This document shows, one piece after another, positions 24,681 to 35,550 of a stretch of DNA of 64,000 nucleotides (the first letter of the stretch is position 1; the number at the start of each line of letters is the position of its first letter). The notes under the pieces are model-generated. The model searched no databases. It was not told the DNA's origin and saw only the letters and a list, made by a program, of their open reading frames with translations. The position numbers were made by a program, and so were the translations under genes. Source of the stretch: Piezodorus guildinii (Eukaryota > Arthropoda > Insecta > Hemiptera > Pentatomidae); NCBI GenBank assembly GCA_023052935.1, contig CM041294.1:104626116-104690115 (forward strand). Reading direction: 5' to 3'.

Positions 24681-24939
24681 TATTTAACGAAAACCTAGAA
24701 AAAACATCCAGTTTGTTGGCCTTAATTTTATAGTAAAATACTTTTATAGTTTATACATAATATATTATTTACTAAATGAAGCTTGGTTATTTTCATCAAA
24801 TAAACAAACCTGAAGGTACTTAGGGGGAATACTACATATATATCCTGTAATATAATAATAATATAGGATAAACCATCTATCCTATTCCATAGGATAAGTC
24901 AATCATCTTTCTGAACTGGGAGAGAGAATGTAGCGAAAG

Positions 24940-25215
24940 ACGATTCAAGTTGTTTGAAATAAAACAAGATTGTAAAAACTGTATCACCAGTAAAAACAGA
25001 TCTAGAAAAGAAGAAACTATATTATGTCGATTTCGAACAGGACACTGTCAATTATGTCACTCAATCTCCTCAGAGGTCCGGAGGCTACAACTTGTGAACA
25101 TTGTAAATACACGTCACAATCAGTTAAACATGTGCTACTACAATGTCATTTATTCAGGGAGTTGGATACCTACTGTTAGAGTGGACAAAGATGAGGACAA
25201 CGTCTAGAGGGTTAG
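24940..25215 (+). pseudogene. RNase H/zinc tail relic of an I/Nimb-like element
   Basis: 'SRKEETILCRFRTGH' near 25000-25040 matches the conserved segment after the RNase H domain of I/Nimb-type ORF2 proteins (compare 'RKEQVVLFRLRTGH' in the element at 52.4-55.7 kb). After a frameshift the next frame gives 'TTCEHCKYTSQSVKHVLLQC', the C-x-x-C...H...C zinc-type tail. Everything upstream is missing or unrecognisable. Confidence 0.65.
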
Positions 25216-25219
25216 GACC

Positions 25220-26310
25220 TTGAACACATATCTCCATGTCCTTCAGGTAAAAGGTTCAGCGACGGGCTAACTACCCGTTAATGTGTTTTTAAATACTCAT
25301 AGTAGTAGATAGTATTAATGATCACTTGAAAAAAAAAAATACACATGATGTATCTAAAATTCTTTAAATAACGATAATGTAATAGATATAGATAGACAAG
25401 TTAATATTGTAAATAATATTTACTTCGATTTTAGGACGAATAAGAATTAAATAAAAATTGAAATATAAGTCGAAAATAATGGAGTTCCATGAAAAAAATA
25501 TGACACCATTACTCTTTCTCAAAGGTAAGATATAACAATGACAAAGGTCCAAATGGGGATGCGATAAAACAGAGACTGGTGTCTCCTGTCGTAAAGATTT
25601 TTATCGACGGGGGGTCCGGTGTCGTCCAGGAATAACCTAGAACCTCCCCCACAAGAATAATAATCTCCGGCTAACAAGCAGAGAAGACAACTTAGGGACT
25701 TGGGCAGCATCTATGTGAGAAGTAGATATCGGGTGGCTTAGGAATTCGAATAACCAAGACGTTTTCCAACCAGCTGTCTCAATCCTAACTAGGAATATTA
25801 TTATTCTGCAACCCGTCATAACACAACAAGAAAGAAAATTGAAAATAATATCGACATTTTATCTATTTTTAAATAAAAACGTTTACTAAAGTTCGTAGAT
25901 TCCTAATACTTTGATTTTGTTCATTCAATAATTCACTCAGTGACGCGGCTGAAGGATAAGTGCTAGGATTTCCTGGAATCCTGCTATGGCATAATCAAGG
26001 GGAAGAGGGCAGCATGCCTGGATCTAAATTCCAAGTGCAGGATGAAAATCTTTTATTTAAGTACGAATTAGTTTAAGAAGATTTATTTCACTTTCGTTGA
26101 TTATCCCTTAATTTTACTGCAACGTTTTTTTTTTTTTTTATATTTCCACTTAATATATGATTGCATGAATGTGGGTTTTTTTGTTTTAGCTTAACTACAT
26201 TTAACTATGATTTAATCATTATTTATAACTACTTACAAAAATAAAAAAATAGAAAGGATATTTCATTTATAAGATTTTATTTGAAAAGCAAGAAATAAGA
26301 TAAGGAATTG
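25220..26310. other. No recognised feature
   Basis: AT-rich with a GC-richer part at about 25550-25760. No element or protein pattern is recognised. Confidence 0.4.
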
Positions 26311-26327
26311 ATTAACAACACTAGCCT

Positions 26328-26613
26328 GGGGTCACTTGTAGCTGGGTGGTTAGCGTAACAGCCTCCTATGCCAAAGATTACGGGTTCAAACCCGCAGGTG
26401 GTCCTAGGATTTTTTAATGGGAGTAAAAAATCCTTAGTTACGCCATCCTTCGGAGGGGACGTTAAAAGGTGGTCCCGAGCCTGTGCGATGTCAGGTACTC
26501 GTTAAAGATCCCTATCCTAATAAAACCTGGATAGGCAAAATTTAGAACTCCCACTGTAGCATCGTCCGATTAGCCATAGTAGTATAAAGTGACGTTAAAT
26601 AAATAAACAAACA
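26328..26613 (+). mobile_element. SINE-A, complete, with 14-bp target-site duplication
   Basis: Best-preserved SINE-A in the window. Head 'ggtcacttgtagctgggtgg', A box region 'tagctgggtggttagcg', B box 'acgggttcaaaccc', a body with an internal palindromic 'aggattttttaatggg...aaaaaatcctt', and a tail of AAAT then AAAC repeats. The flanking direct repeat 'aacaacactagcct' is at 26314-26327 and 26614-26627 (its left part blends into the A-rich tail). It can serve as the reference copy for the others. Confidence 0.95.
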
Positions 26614-27302
26614 AACAACACTAGCCTATAATAAACCTCTCCCCTGTAACCATTTAAGGTAATTTTCATTAATTTAATAAGAGATTTGAATTTTTTTTTA
26701 ACATTTGATTAATTTGTTTTCAATATCTTTCTATAAAATGAAATATTGAACGATTCAATAATGTTAACCTAACAATAAGATGGATCGATTATTTTTTTAT
26801 AAACAGTGGCTGTCACTGAAACGCTTATGCTTGCTTCAGCTTAACAGATCCACAAGTTTTAATCTAAACAATGTTATTAAATTTTATCATGATCTTATTA
26901 CCCACTGTACATTGAAGCGTTTTGCTAGATCCAGACCGTCTAAAACACACATTCCTCTGACATTAGATACACTTACAGACATAAGTTCTCACTCAAACAC
27001 CTCTACACACCATCGATTTTCACACTTTATTTTTTATAATGATGAACGTCCCAAATATAAAGCTTCAGTTGCATATCAGCTTCCTTTACAAATTCCAATA
27101 TTGACACCTCTCAAGCTCATTTAATGGAGGATGTCCAATCCTATCACGAACTCTCCCTCATAATGGAATCACATAGCAGCGATGCTTTGCTCGTACCTCT
27201 ACCATTAACCTCAACATCATCAGAATCTCCTTCCACTTTTCTTCAACCGTCAAACTCTCACGGGAAAATAGAAAATACAGTCCGTTTCGAAAAAAATTCT
27301 GT

Positions 27303-27567
27303 ATGAATGAAATGAAATGCAAAAATATATATGGCGATGTCTATGGCCGAAAAAGGTCCACGGAAAACGTTTGGCTAAAATAGTCCATTTATGGTGGCAA
27401 AAGCTATCAAATCCTGCAATCCAGAAACTTCACCGAAATTCCTTAAAAACGGATCAGCAATGATAATTGTAAACAATAAAACAGACCTCCCAAATCTTCG
27501 ACGATTTAAAATCTATGATGGTATTTCAGTAGAATTTAAATAAAAATCGTAAACCCATAAAACTCGT
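27303..27567 (+). repeat. 265-bp direct repeat, left copy
   Basis: Identical by eye, base for base, to 27909-28173 (constant offset of 606 from first to last base). It contains part of the I/Nimb-like ORF1. The SINE-B and its A-run lie exactly between the copies. Confidence 0.95.
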
Positions 27568-27854
27568 GAGGGGAGCCCGTGGCTGAGTGGCTAGCGCGCT
27601 AGTTTCTCATGCTACAGGTTACGAGTTCGAATCCCAGTCCCGGCGGGGCTTTTATAAGGATGTAATGTAATGGGGATTCACTCGCAGCCTCTCCCCCGGG
27701 TATGTGAGACCCGTCAGCCAAATGGTGGCCACTCACAAAATTAGGCGTAGGGAGTGATGACCCTACACAATAAATTGTATCGTGAAACGCGAGTGTAAAC
27801 TCCCAGGAGATTACACCGCGAGGCCCAGGGCCTGCACGGCCTGTCGCGCCACTG

Positions 27855-27908
<54 letters not shown>
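27568..27908 (+). mobile_element. SINE-B with poly(A) tail of about 54 nt
   Basis: Head 'gcccgtggctgagtggc', B box 'gagttcgaatccc', body with 'cccccgggtatgtgagaccc' and 'taggcgtagggagtgatg', end 'tcgcgccactg' at 27854, then an uninterrupted A-run at 27855-27908/9. It resembles the 14443 and 55747 copies but has fewer apparent changes. The flanks are the 265-bp repeats, not an ordinary 5-20 bp target duplication. Confidence 0.95.
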
Positions 27909-27911
<3 letters not shown>

Positions 27912-28173
27912 AATGAAATGAAATGCAAAAATATATATGGCGATGTCTATGGCCGAAAAAGGTCCACGGAAAACGTTTGGCTAAAATAGTCCATTTATGG
28001 TGGCAAAAGCTATCAAATCCTGCAATCCAGAAACTTCACCGAAATTCCTTAAAAACGGATCAGCAATGATAATTGTAAACAATAAAACAGACCTCCCAAA
28101 TCTTCGACGATTTAAAATCTATGATGGTATTTCAGTAGAATTTAAATAAAAATCGTAAACCCATAAAACTCGT
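27909..28173 (+). repeat. 265-bp direct repeat, right copy
   Basis: Identical by eye to 27303-27567. The right copy is continuous with the downstream ORF1 sequence; the left copy is continuous with the upstream ORF1 sequence, so removing the SINE and one copy restores a single uninterrupted element. Confidence 0.95.
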
Positions 28174-28209
28174 AACCATACTAGAGGTATAAACAAACGT
28201 GCCAACAAA

Positions 28210-28640
28210 CTGCTTCATTGGTCCGATAAGAAACTAATGCAGAAAATTGCTCCGATTGGTCTGGTGGAAGCTCGGCGAATTCACCGAACCATAAATGGTA
28301 TCAGAACTCCAACAGCCACAGTAGTCCTCACGTTTCACCGTGCATCTATTCCTAAAAGGATTCAACTAGGTTTGATAACGCTACGAGTCTGTCCCTATGA
28401 GCCCAATCCAATTCAATGCCGGTCTTGTTACCGATCTAGGTATACTAAAGTAAACTCCATGGCTGTAGCTTGTGGCGTCTGTGCTAAGGAATACTCCGTG
28501 GACACATGTTCAAATCGACCAAAATGTGTGAACTGCTTAAGACCGAGTGTCACGTTTACGCCAAAAAGAAGGTAATCGAACAAATCCGAGAGACCAACAA
28601 GGACTACAAGAGGGCGGAACAGATATATAAAAGATTCACT
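28210..28640 (+). pseudogene. Gag-like ORF1 segment with degenerate zinc knuckles (I/Nimb type)
   Basis: An open frame at 28237-28575 encodes a linker ('VVLTFHRASIPKRIQLGLIT') followed by 'PNPIQCRSCYRSRYTKVNS' and 'ACGVCAKEYSVDTC' plus 'KCVNC'. In I/Nimb ORF1 proteins this region binds RNA through CCHC knuckles. Here the first knuckle lacks its His (R-Y replaces the usual G-H), and the last Cys is Ser, so at least one knuckle is broken. The frame continues with a shift near 28570 into 'VIEQIRETNKDYKRAEQIY'. No start codon of its own; it is an internal part of the decayed ORF1. Confidence 0.7.
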
Positions 28641-29636
28641 CCCCCCCAAGCCTGACGTTTCATTTCCTCAAGAGCAGACCCTAACTTCAATTGCAGGACT
28701 CCTACTGAGGTCTCATCTCAATCGGCTAGTGTTGTTACTGGTGTTCCATTAGTCTCTGATCCTCCACCTCAGTCGGGAAAGGTGGGCTCGGCGATCTCAC
28801 CCAATGAGGCTGAATCATTACTTTCGTCGACAGTCCCTGTACTTTACTTTAACCAAGCAGCTGATACACAACTCGCAGAACTCATAGACATTATTTCTTG
28901 CCGGTAGTTAGGACTGGAACGGCAAATCTTCCCATGGATCCCTGGATGCTCTGCTTCGACGAAGCCACCTCAGAATAAGCGGCAGTCTAAGGTCGAAAAA
29001 AAAAGCCATCTAGGTTAAAAAATCCTTCTGATAAATGACGATAACCTCACGCGATCTATGGTTTCTGCATATAACTGACGTTATGCCCAGATCTAAACTA
29101 TACTCTCCCTCTACTTCTATAATCATCTAGCCTGTTTATAATGGCGTGAAGGCGAACATGACCCAGGTGGTCGCCTTAAAAAAAAGAAAAAAAAACATTT
29201 TACGACCTATGTCTATCAACTATACAAGCAACTAAACATCTATATACTCAAAAATAACCAATAAAGAATTGGTTAAGGTATGTATTTTATAAGATTGTAC
29301 AAAACCTGCTTATATACTATTTTAAAAAATGTGGTCCCTATACGTTGTATTTAATGCATAATACCAAAGAAACCAATAATACCAAAAATACCAAGGAAAC
29401 TATGTATTAAGTATTTACTTTCAAACGAACATGGGTAAGTAATCAAGCAGAAGAAACTTACTTAGGATCATAAAGATACAGAATATAATAGAAAACCAAT
29501 TTATACATTAAGCAAAGAAAAACTCTGGTTCAACAAGAAGTAAACCTTGCTCTAAAAAGAGAGAGATAGATGAAATAAAGGTATAAAGTTGATTTTCATT
29601 AAAAGCGATTTTCCGGGTAGGTATTGTCCTTTAACA

Positions 29637-29790
29637 ATGGGCGTCAGAGCATTGTCGACGGCTGATAAGGCTCCAGCTGTAGCCGCTGGAGTCCAGGCCC
29701 GCAGCAACATTTATCACTCCAGCGGCTTTCTTAATTAGCCGCTCGCTTCCAAGGTGTTGCGAACAATGTGTCCGTTTTTGTTCAACGTGT
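29637..29790. other. GC-rich island with 12-bp inverted repeat
   Basis: 'agccgctggagt' (29681-29692) and its exact reverse complement 'actccagcggct' (29716-29727) frame a 23-bp loop. This lies in a short GC-rich island within very AT-rich DNA. Both strands have short open frames, neither recognised. It could be a structured element end, an exon remnant or a regulatory site; the sequence does not decide. Confidence 0.3.
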
Positions 29791-29966
29791 CAATTATAAC
29801 CACCTATGTCGGCTTTCACCGTAAAATAAATATTGTACTTTTTAATTTATCTTGATATTACGTTCTAACCGAGCGTATTTGCAGCTAAATGAATTAATCA
29901 ATGTAGAGTTTAGCATTTTATTTCAAATAGTTATGAATGTATTATTTTTAAATATTATACGTATAT

Positions 29967-31194
29967 GGGCCATTCTCAGCAAAACGTACAATCGGGTGCG
30001 TCTTTCTTGAAAATTTCAAAAGTTGAATTTTTGGTCCATCCTTTTCTTTTGTGTCCCTATATATGAAATCTGAGCTGATGTAGCACTCAGCGGAGCTTGA
30101 TTCGGAGTAATTATCAAAATAATTAATTCCATTAATAATTTAAAAAATTAATTATTCCAGAAATCAGAAAGTTAGCTAATGACGATCTCGAGGTGAGCTG
30201 ATGATAAGTTGGTGAGCCAATGATTTTTGGAATGATTTCCCGAAGGTTTTTGAACGTCTGAAAGGATTAAGATAGTCCTTGCCTCTTTCGTCTGTTAAAT
30301 ATTTTAAAAAATTCGCTTCTATATACCATCAGCACCCCAGATTGAGTACAATGAAGTATGAACCAGAACATTTCTTCGTACCAGAGCAGTAGGTTTAAAG
30401 AGAAATAAAAAAAAACACCCTTTTTATCATTGGCGCAGCTTCTGTGGGGTGCGCTAATGACGGTTGCGTCAATGACGAATCGAAGGTTTTTCAAAAAATT
30501 GTCTCTCCAAAACAAAGTATCAAAATAAAGAAGTATATCAATCTACTCAGTAAGCTGAACTCTATCGCGGAAAAAATAGGACATTAATCAATTAAAAATA
30601 ACTAGCAGAGGTAGAGTGGGTGAAACAATGACGGCCAATAGAAATACTCTCACTCAATAGCGTACGTCTTCCCTCCCTGCCACCGTGAAAGATACAGAAG
30701 GCGGTTACAAACCTCTTTGTCGATTTGCCGAAGGTGTAACGGTTTCTACGAGCCTTTTCCCAACTTTTAATGGCTTAAAAGGAGATCACGGAGCGAAAAC
30801 CGTTTGGGGTGCGCCAATGACGCAAAATCCCTTGGACATTTCAGTTTTATTTATTTAAAACGGATATAACCGTTTTCACCAACTGCAATTCTGTATTCTG
30901 AAACTATAGAGTGTATGTATAAACGCAATGGACCAAACCAGTTAGATTTTTCCAGCACCTTGACTGGTTACCACGTTGAAGTTAGAAAAGTCTGATATGG
31001 ACAGGGTGAGCCAATGATGTTTCGGACATTTATTCAAATTTTTCATAGAGGAATAATTCATTTATTTGAACTTATGAATGTGCACTAAGTAGATCAGAAA
31101 AATATCTACCAGAAAAAAAAAGTTGGTAAATAACCAGTTTTAGTACGAGGGAAATCATTTAAACAGCGTTTGTACGTTTCGATGAGAATGGCCC
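29967..31194 (+). mobile_element. Complete non-autonomous DNA transposon with TIRs (copy 1, 1,228 bp)
   Basis: Starts 'gggccattctcagcaaaacg' and ends, inverted, 'cgtttcgatgagaatggccc'. The terminal inverted repeats match over about 28 bp with a few mismatches. The element is flanked by 'atat' at 29963-29966 and 31195-31198, a 4-bp target duplication. There is no transposase ORF, so it depends on a partner element. The interior carries about nine copies of a GTGMGCYAATGAY-like motif in both orientations (for example 30211-30224, 30446-30462, 30806-30822, 31003-31019), possibly transposase-binding subterminal repeats. The superfamily is not determined; 4-bp duplications are known from, for example, Sola and Chapaev types, but the TIRs alone do not prove either. 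Confidence 0.85.
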
Positions 31195-31958
31195 ATATTT
31201 ATATTTCATATCGAGACATGTTTAACTAATGTAACTGTTTAGTAAGGGGATGAGTGCTAGTTTTTAAAATAACCAAGAAAGCATAGAAATGTTTTATACC
31301 AAAACATCTTATAAGGCAATATGAAGCTGAAAGTGTTTTTTTACCTTTACTTACTTATATATGAAATATATAGTTTAGGAAAGTATTGCAATTGCGAAAA
31401 TATTCTAATTCTAGTTTTCAACGGAAATACAGATTTTAGGAACCCCTGAGTCCAAATAACCAAGTCCCGCAAAAATGTCTGTTTATGTGGTAAGATAAGT
31501 TCATTAAACGAAAAGTGCAGAATCAAAATTTCGTACTGTAGAAAAATGTATACGCCTGAGATGTTACAGCAATTTTTCGAATGCGGTTTTCAAAGGAAAT
31601 ACACGTTTTTAGGGGACTCGAGGCCAAGTGACTAAGTCACGCAAACATTTCTGCGTGTGTGTGTTTGTGATAATTCTAGGAAGGAAAATTCGTATGAAAC
31701 TGAAAGTACATATTTAATATAACTTACGCTCGAGATGTCACAGCAACTGTTTTATCAAAATCAAACCAGAAGAGCCACTTTATACTATCCATTGCACCTT
31801 TTTACGATTTTCTCAACAACGGCTGAAATGGTTTTGATTAAACTAGCTATATCGATGTAAAATTTAATGGACTTTAATATTCTGTAGCTTTAACACAAAT
31901 AGAGTAAATTTATAAGTTGAAAGAATTCGATATCAAACTAACGAATAATAGAGCAAAA

Positions 31959-31961
<3 letters not shown>

Positions 31962-32027
<66 letters not shown>

Positions 32028-32040
32028 TAGAGAGAGAGAG
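31962..32040. repeat. (TA)n microsatellite followed by short (GA)n
   Basis: TA repeats to about 32028 and then 'gagagagagaga'. A small open frame across it on the minus strand is a low-complexity artefact. Confidence 0.9.
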
Positions 32041-32126
32041 ATATGTATAAAATACCTTTGGAAAGCTAAATATTATCTTATACACAAAATTGTAAAAATT
32101 AATGGAAACTAATGAAAAGCTGATAT

Positions 32127-32955
32127 TTTTTTTTTTTTTTTGAAAATATTGCTTTATTGAGAAGTAATACAATCTGCCACTATCTTGGGCAATAAGTATT
32201 AGAGATAAAAGAAGTCATTCATTCCATATGTACAAAGTAAAACAAACAAAAAATAAAATACCTCAATAACAAATGAACAAAAAAAAAATAAAAATAAATA
32301 AATAAAATAAAATAAATGAAAGAAAATAAAATAATTATAATCTTGGCCACATTCATACCTATATACAATATTTACATACTGCCCCTGGGAACTCCGAATC
32401 GAACCTCTGCATCCAGAAATGGATGCTGAGGCACAATGTCAGGAGATCCCAGCGCCTCTCAGTCAGCCGCGTCACCAATCTAGTCAGTGGAGACTGAGTG
32501 AGGGCGCTAGAGCCACACACTCTCAGGCATGAGTGGAGAAGTTGGCCATTGCCAGCACTCCAGTTGCGTATCTATAAGAGATCTCTCGGCCACTGCCGCC
32601 TCAACCTACGAGGAGGGTTGTAAGGATGGTTGGTACTTGATAGGGATTGTGCCAGGGGATTAGGAAGAAGAGTAAGTTTCTGGTGGAAAGTTGAGAATTT
32701 GGATGGGATCAGATCAAGGACATAAGGGATCTTGAGGTCATGGTGTAAGGTCTTGTTTGTAACATAATAGGGAGCATTGACTATTGTTCTAAGGACTTTG
32801 GACTGAAAGGATTGGATACGTTTGATGTTCGAAAATTTAGTAGTACCCCATAGTTCAATTCCATAGGTCCACATAGGTTTGAGAATTATCTTGTAAATTA
32901 ATAGTTTGTTTCCAACGGAAAGTTGTGATGTTTTGTTCAGTAGTCTATATAACTG
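32127..32955 (-). mobile_element. 5'-truncated J1 jockey copy with 13-bp target-site duplication
   Basis: Minus-strand copy of the 3' end of the J1 element at 39324-44225. The T-run at 32127-32140 (poly(A) tail) is followed by 3' UTR and an intact open frame for the last 100 residues of ORF2 (32572-32874), with 'YGIELWGTTKFSNIKRIQSF' and 'APYYVTNKTLHHDLKIP'. It is flanked by the perfect direct repeat 'gaaaagctgatat' at 32114-32126 and 32956-32968, interrupting family R. Near identity to J1 and the intact tail show recent target-primed insertion. Confidence 0.95.
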
Positions 32956-33007
32956 GAAAAGCTGATATAACTAACTTTTTTTGTAGAAAATATTATAATA
33001 GATTATT

Positions 33008-33258
33008 ACTATTATTTTTTTTTTAATTATAACTTTCTTTGTCGGCTTCCGCCATAAGAGATCTGGCAGCCTAGCACCACTCCGATCTGGATGGAGTTTC
33101 AGCTCTTATTTTTTGTAATCGGGAGCATACTTCTAGATGCGCTGCATTCATTTCCCGCTTCGCATCACACAGACAGCAAAGTGAACACTCTGCCACTTCG
33201 ATTTCTAAACAGGTGCTTCGCCAGGTAATCATTCTAAACCGTGCAACAGCATTAAAAA
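33008..33258 (-). mobile_element. Small LINE 3' end relic with zinc-type tail
   Basis: Minus strand: 'CSLCCLCDAKREMNAAHLEVC', a C-x-x-C...H...C pattern as at the extreme C-terminus of several non-LTR ORF2 proteins, then 'RSLMAEAD' and a T-run at about 33014-33024 (plus strand). The flanking 'agattatt' (33000-33007 and 33259-33266) may be the target duplication. Inserted in family R. Confidence 0.6.
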
Positions 33259-33389
33259 GATTATTTTATAGAACATTTTTTGATGGAAACTCAAAATAAT
33301 TAATGCTTTGATGTTTTTTTATCTCTAAGTGTAGTTGAAAATGCCTTAATTGATTTAAGAACGGAGGTAAGTGAAAGTCGTGTTTTTTT

Positions 33390-35320
33390 ACCAGATTTTT
33401 TTTAAGTCAACTTTTGGATTTGTTTTGATTCTTTACCAAAAGGATAATAAATGATAATATAGCTAAAATGATGTAAATTATAAGAATCCCCGAATCTCTG
33501 AATAGTTGGCATTTACAAGTAGCTAACTATCCAGAATCTATCAGGAACTATCCGCGAAGATTTTTGATAATTTATAGCTAGATAAAGCTTGAAAAAGGAG
33601 TTAGTTAATAGGCGAAAATTTATTTGAGTAACAAAAGAGTAAGGTACTTGATTTATCCTTATTATTAACTCTCTTGGGTTTCATTCAGGCTGCAGCAGAT
33701 AATTATTTATCTAATCAGTAGATCAAAATAGTCAAGCACATCTACCTTCTATAAAGTGGTTTATGATTCTCAGTGAGTCAGGAGAAAATCTACAGCTCTA
33801 AATTAAAAGGAGAAATAGTAAATCTATCAAGATTTCATGATGAAAAACAATTTTTTTCTTTATTTTGTGTTCAATTAAGTCAAGTAAAACAAACTAATCA
33901 TGCTTTTTATGAAATAAGGTTTCTATGTTTTCAGATGGATAAATAAATAATATTTCATTTAAGTTAGTATTTTACAATAAATAATAGCCCCTTATGAGAT
34001 AATATAGTGATTCGTGAATAAAAATATACTAAGACAGGATTTAAAATGATTTCTGAAACATTAGGAAAATCGTTCAAAAAGCTTCACATCCAGATCTAAG
34101 CCCTTGCACCCGAACATTAACGAATTATCATAATCGGCCATAAAGCAGCATTTTATAGCTCATATCATTCGTTTGTAGAGAAATAGAAAACTATTTGGTG
34201 AGATCGACGAAATCAATTGATCGTTTCTTAAAAGAATTTTATGACATTGAAAACACAATAAAACATACCTCCTACGATAAAAACTGTGAACTACTCTACG
34301 ACGGGAACCACTTTCACAATTATTTGTCTCCATTCCTTAAAATAAACGATTTCTTTCCAAAGTGCTTTCGATGTTTCAAAGTACACAAACTCATGATTTA
34401 TGTAAATCCAAAAGTAATCATGTTACCATACAAAAGACAATATCCATAACTTTTCCTCAGGTTAAATTATACAGTCGTCCATTCACAAAGTTTACTGGTT
34501 AGCCTTCGTGTGTCTTACCTACTCGATCTTAGTCATTCATATTCTCCTTTTGATCTTGCTCGCTAACATCTCAGCTCTCGTCTTTTGACTGTTCTATTTC
34601 CATATTATTATACGGTCATGTCTCAGTAATGCGATAAAACCGAATAAAAATCAATCATTCTGCAATAAAAAAAAGTAAATGACACTTCCTAATAAACCTT
34701 GATGTTTGCTTCTAAAGGTTAGTCCGTCTTAATGCCTTGGTCGATAAATGTAGCCAGTAAGGCGAGCAGGAATGCATTAAAATCCGGTCAGGCGATACTG
34801 GAATTAAGTTACGTTCATATAAAAGCCACATATAATGATTCTAATAACAATGCTTTTAGCTAAAAATCACTTTAGCCGTATATTTTTTTCGATGCATTCC
34901 ATATTGTATCTATGTAAAGGTCCTAAAAATAAATAAATAAAATTAATCCGAATAATGGATCAATTTGAAATCTACCCAACTATGCTGCTTCATCTTTGAT
35001 TAGCAGTCATTCCCAATCATTTGTTGAATACTTTTAATTTTGCAGCCCTGGCTGAGGGAATAATTTATACAATCTTGACAACATTGTACTTTTTTTTTCA
35101 AATTAAGTTTTTCAAATATTTAAAGAAAAATATCTGAAAAGTAAGAATAGCCCTCCAACTTGGCTATCTAAGAATTTAGATGTGTATTCATTACACTCAG
35201 ATTATCTTATGTGAGAACAAAAATGCAGATTTTTTTTTTCATTGATTTCTTCATATTTATCGGTTAATGGCATTTTTCTTAACTTGTTCTCAGACCCAAA
35301 GGTAGACAAGAAGATTCATA
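33390..35320. other. No recognised feature
   Basis: AT-rich. An 84-codon open frame at 34195-34449 has no recognised pattern and ordinary AT-rich composition; I do not call it a gene. Confidence 0.4.
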
Positions 35321-35324
35321 AATA

Positions 35325-35550
35325 GGGATCACTTATAGCTGAGTGGTTAGCATAACAGCCTCCTATGCCAAAGGTTACGGGTTCAAACCCGCAGGTGGTC
35401 CTAGGATTTTTTAATAAGAATAACAAATCCTTAGTAATGCCGTTCTTCGGAAGAGACGTTAAAAGGTGGTCCCGAGCCTATACGATGTAAAAATTCTTAT
35501 CCTAATAAAACCTGGAAAGGCAATATTTAGGACTCCGACTGTAGCAGTAT
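35325..35550 (+). mobile_element. SINE-A, 3' shortened
   Basis: Head 'gggatcacttatagctgag', B box 'acgggttcaaaccc', body to 'ggactccgactgtagcag' at about 35549, where it joins J2-like sequence. There is a small deletion around the 'ggtactcgttaaagat' block. Confidence 0.85.

Larger units (their letters stand above)
26780..29195 (+). mobile_element. I/Nimb-like retroelement with ORF1 only, decayed, interrupted by SINE-B
   Basis: A decayed ORF1 (gag-like) region starts at the latest near 27120 and reaches a poly(A)-like end at 29178-29195, without any EN/RT sequence in between. The order is a Ser/Pro-rich N-part (27124-27306), 'MIIVNNKTDLPNLRRFKIYD' (seen twice because of the 265-bp duplication), a segment with 'VEARRIHRTINGIRTPTA', the cysteine cluster, a low-complexity C-part with 'SGKVGSAISPNEAESLL', and a 3' UTR. 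Just before the A-run lies a short inverted repeat ('aaggcga' 29149-29155 and 'tcgcctt' 29171-29177). Two small open frames at 26780-27124 are of unknown nature. Left boundary uncertain. Confidence 0.55.
31330..33385 (+). repeat. Family R copy, split by two retroelement insertions
   Basis: Head 'gaaagtattgcaattgcg' at about 31381, then 'ccaaataaccaagtcccg', a partial internal duplication of the head/TG part (about 31390-31500 and about 31570-31670), the interior 'gctcgagatgtcacagcaac', and a (TA)n tract at 31962-32020. After a jockey insertion (32127-32955) and a smaller LINE insertion (about 33008-33258) it ends at 'gaggtaagtgaaagtcgtg' (33364-33382). There is no ORF. Confidence 0.6.

Noticed and set aside
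26780..27124. 114-codon frame as a host gene
   Set aside because: No recognised motif, AT-driven codon use, and adjacency to a decayed retroelement ORF1; kept only as part of the uncertain left side of that element.
31933..32172. 79-codon minus-strand frame over the TA tract
   Set aside because: Mostly Tyr/Ile codons from the (TA)n tract; low complexity.
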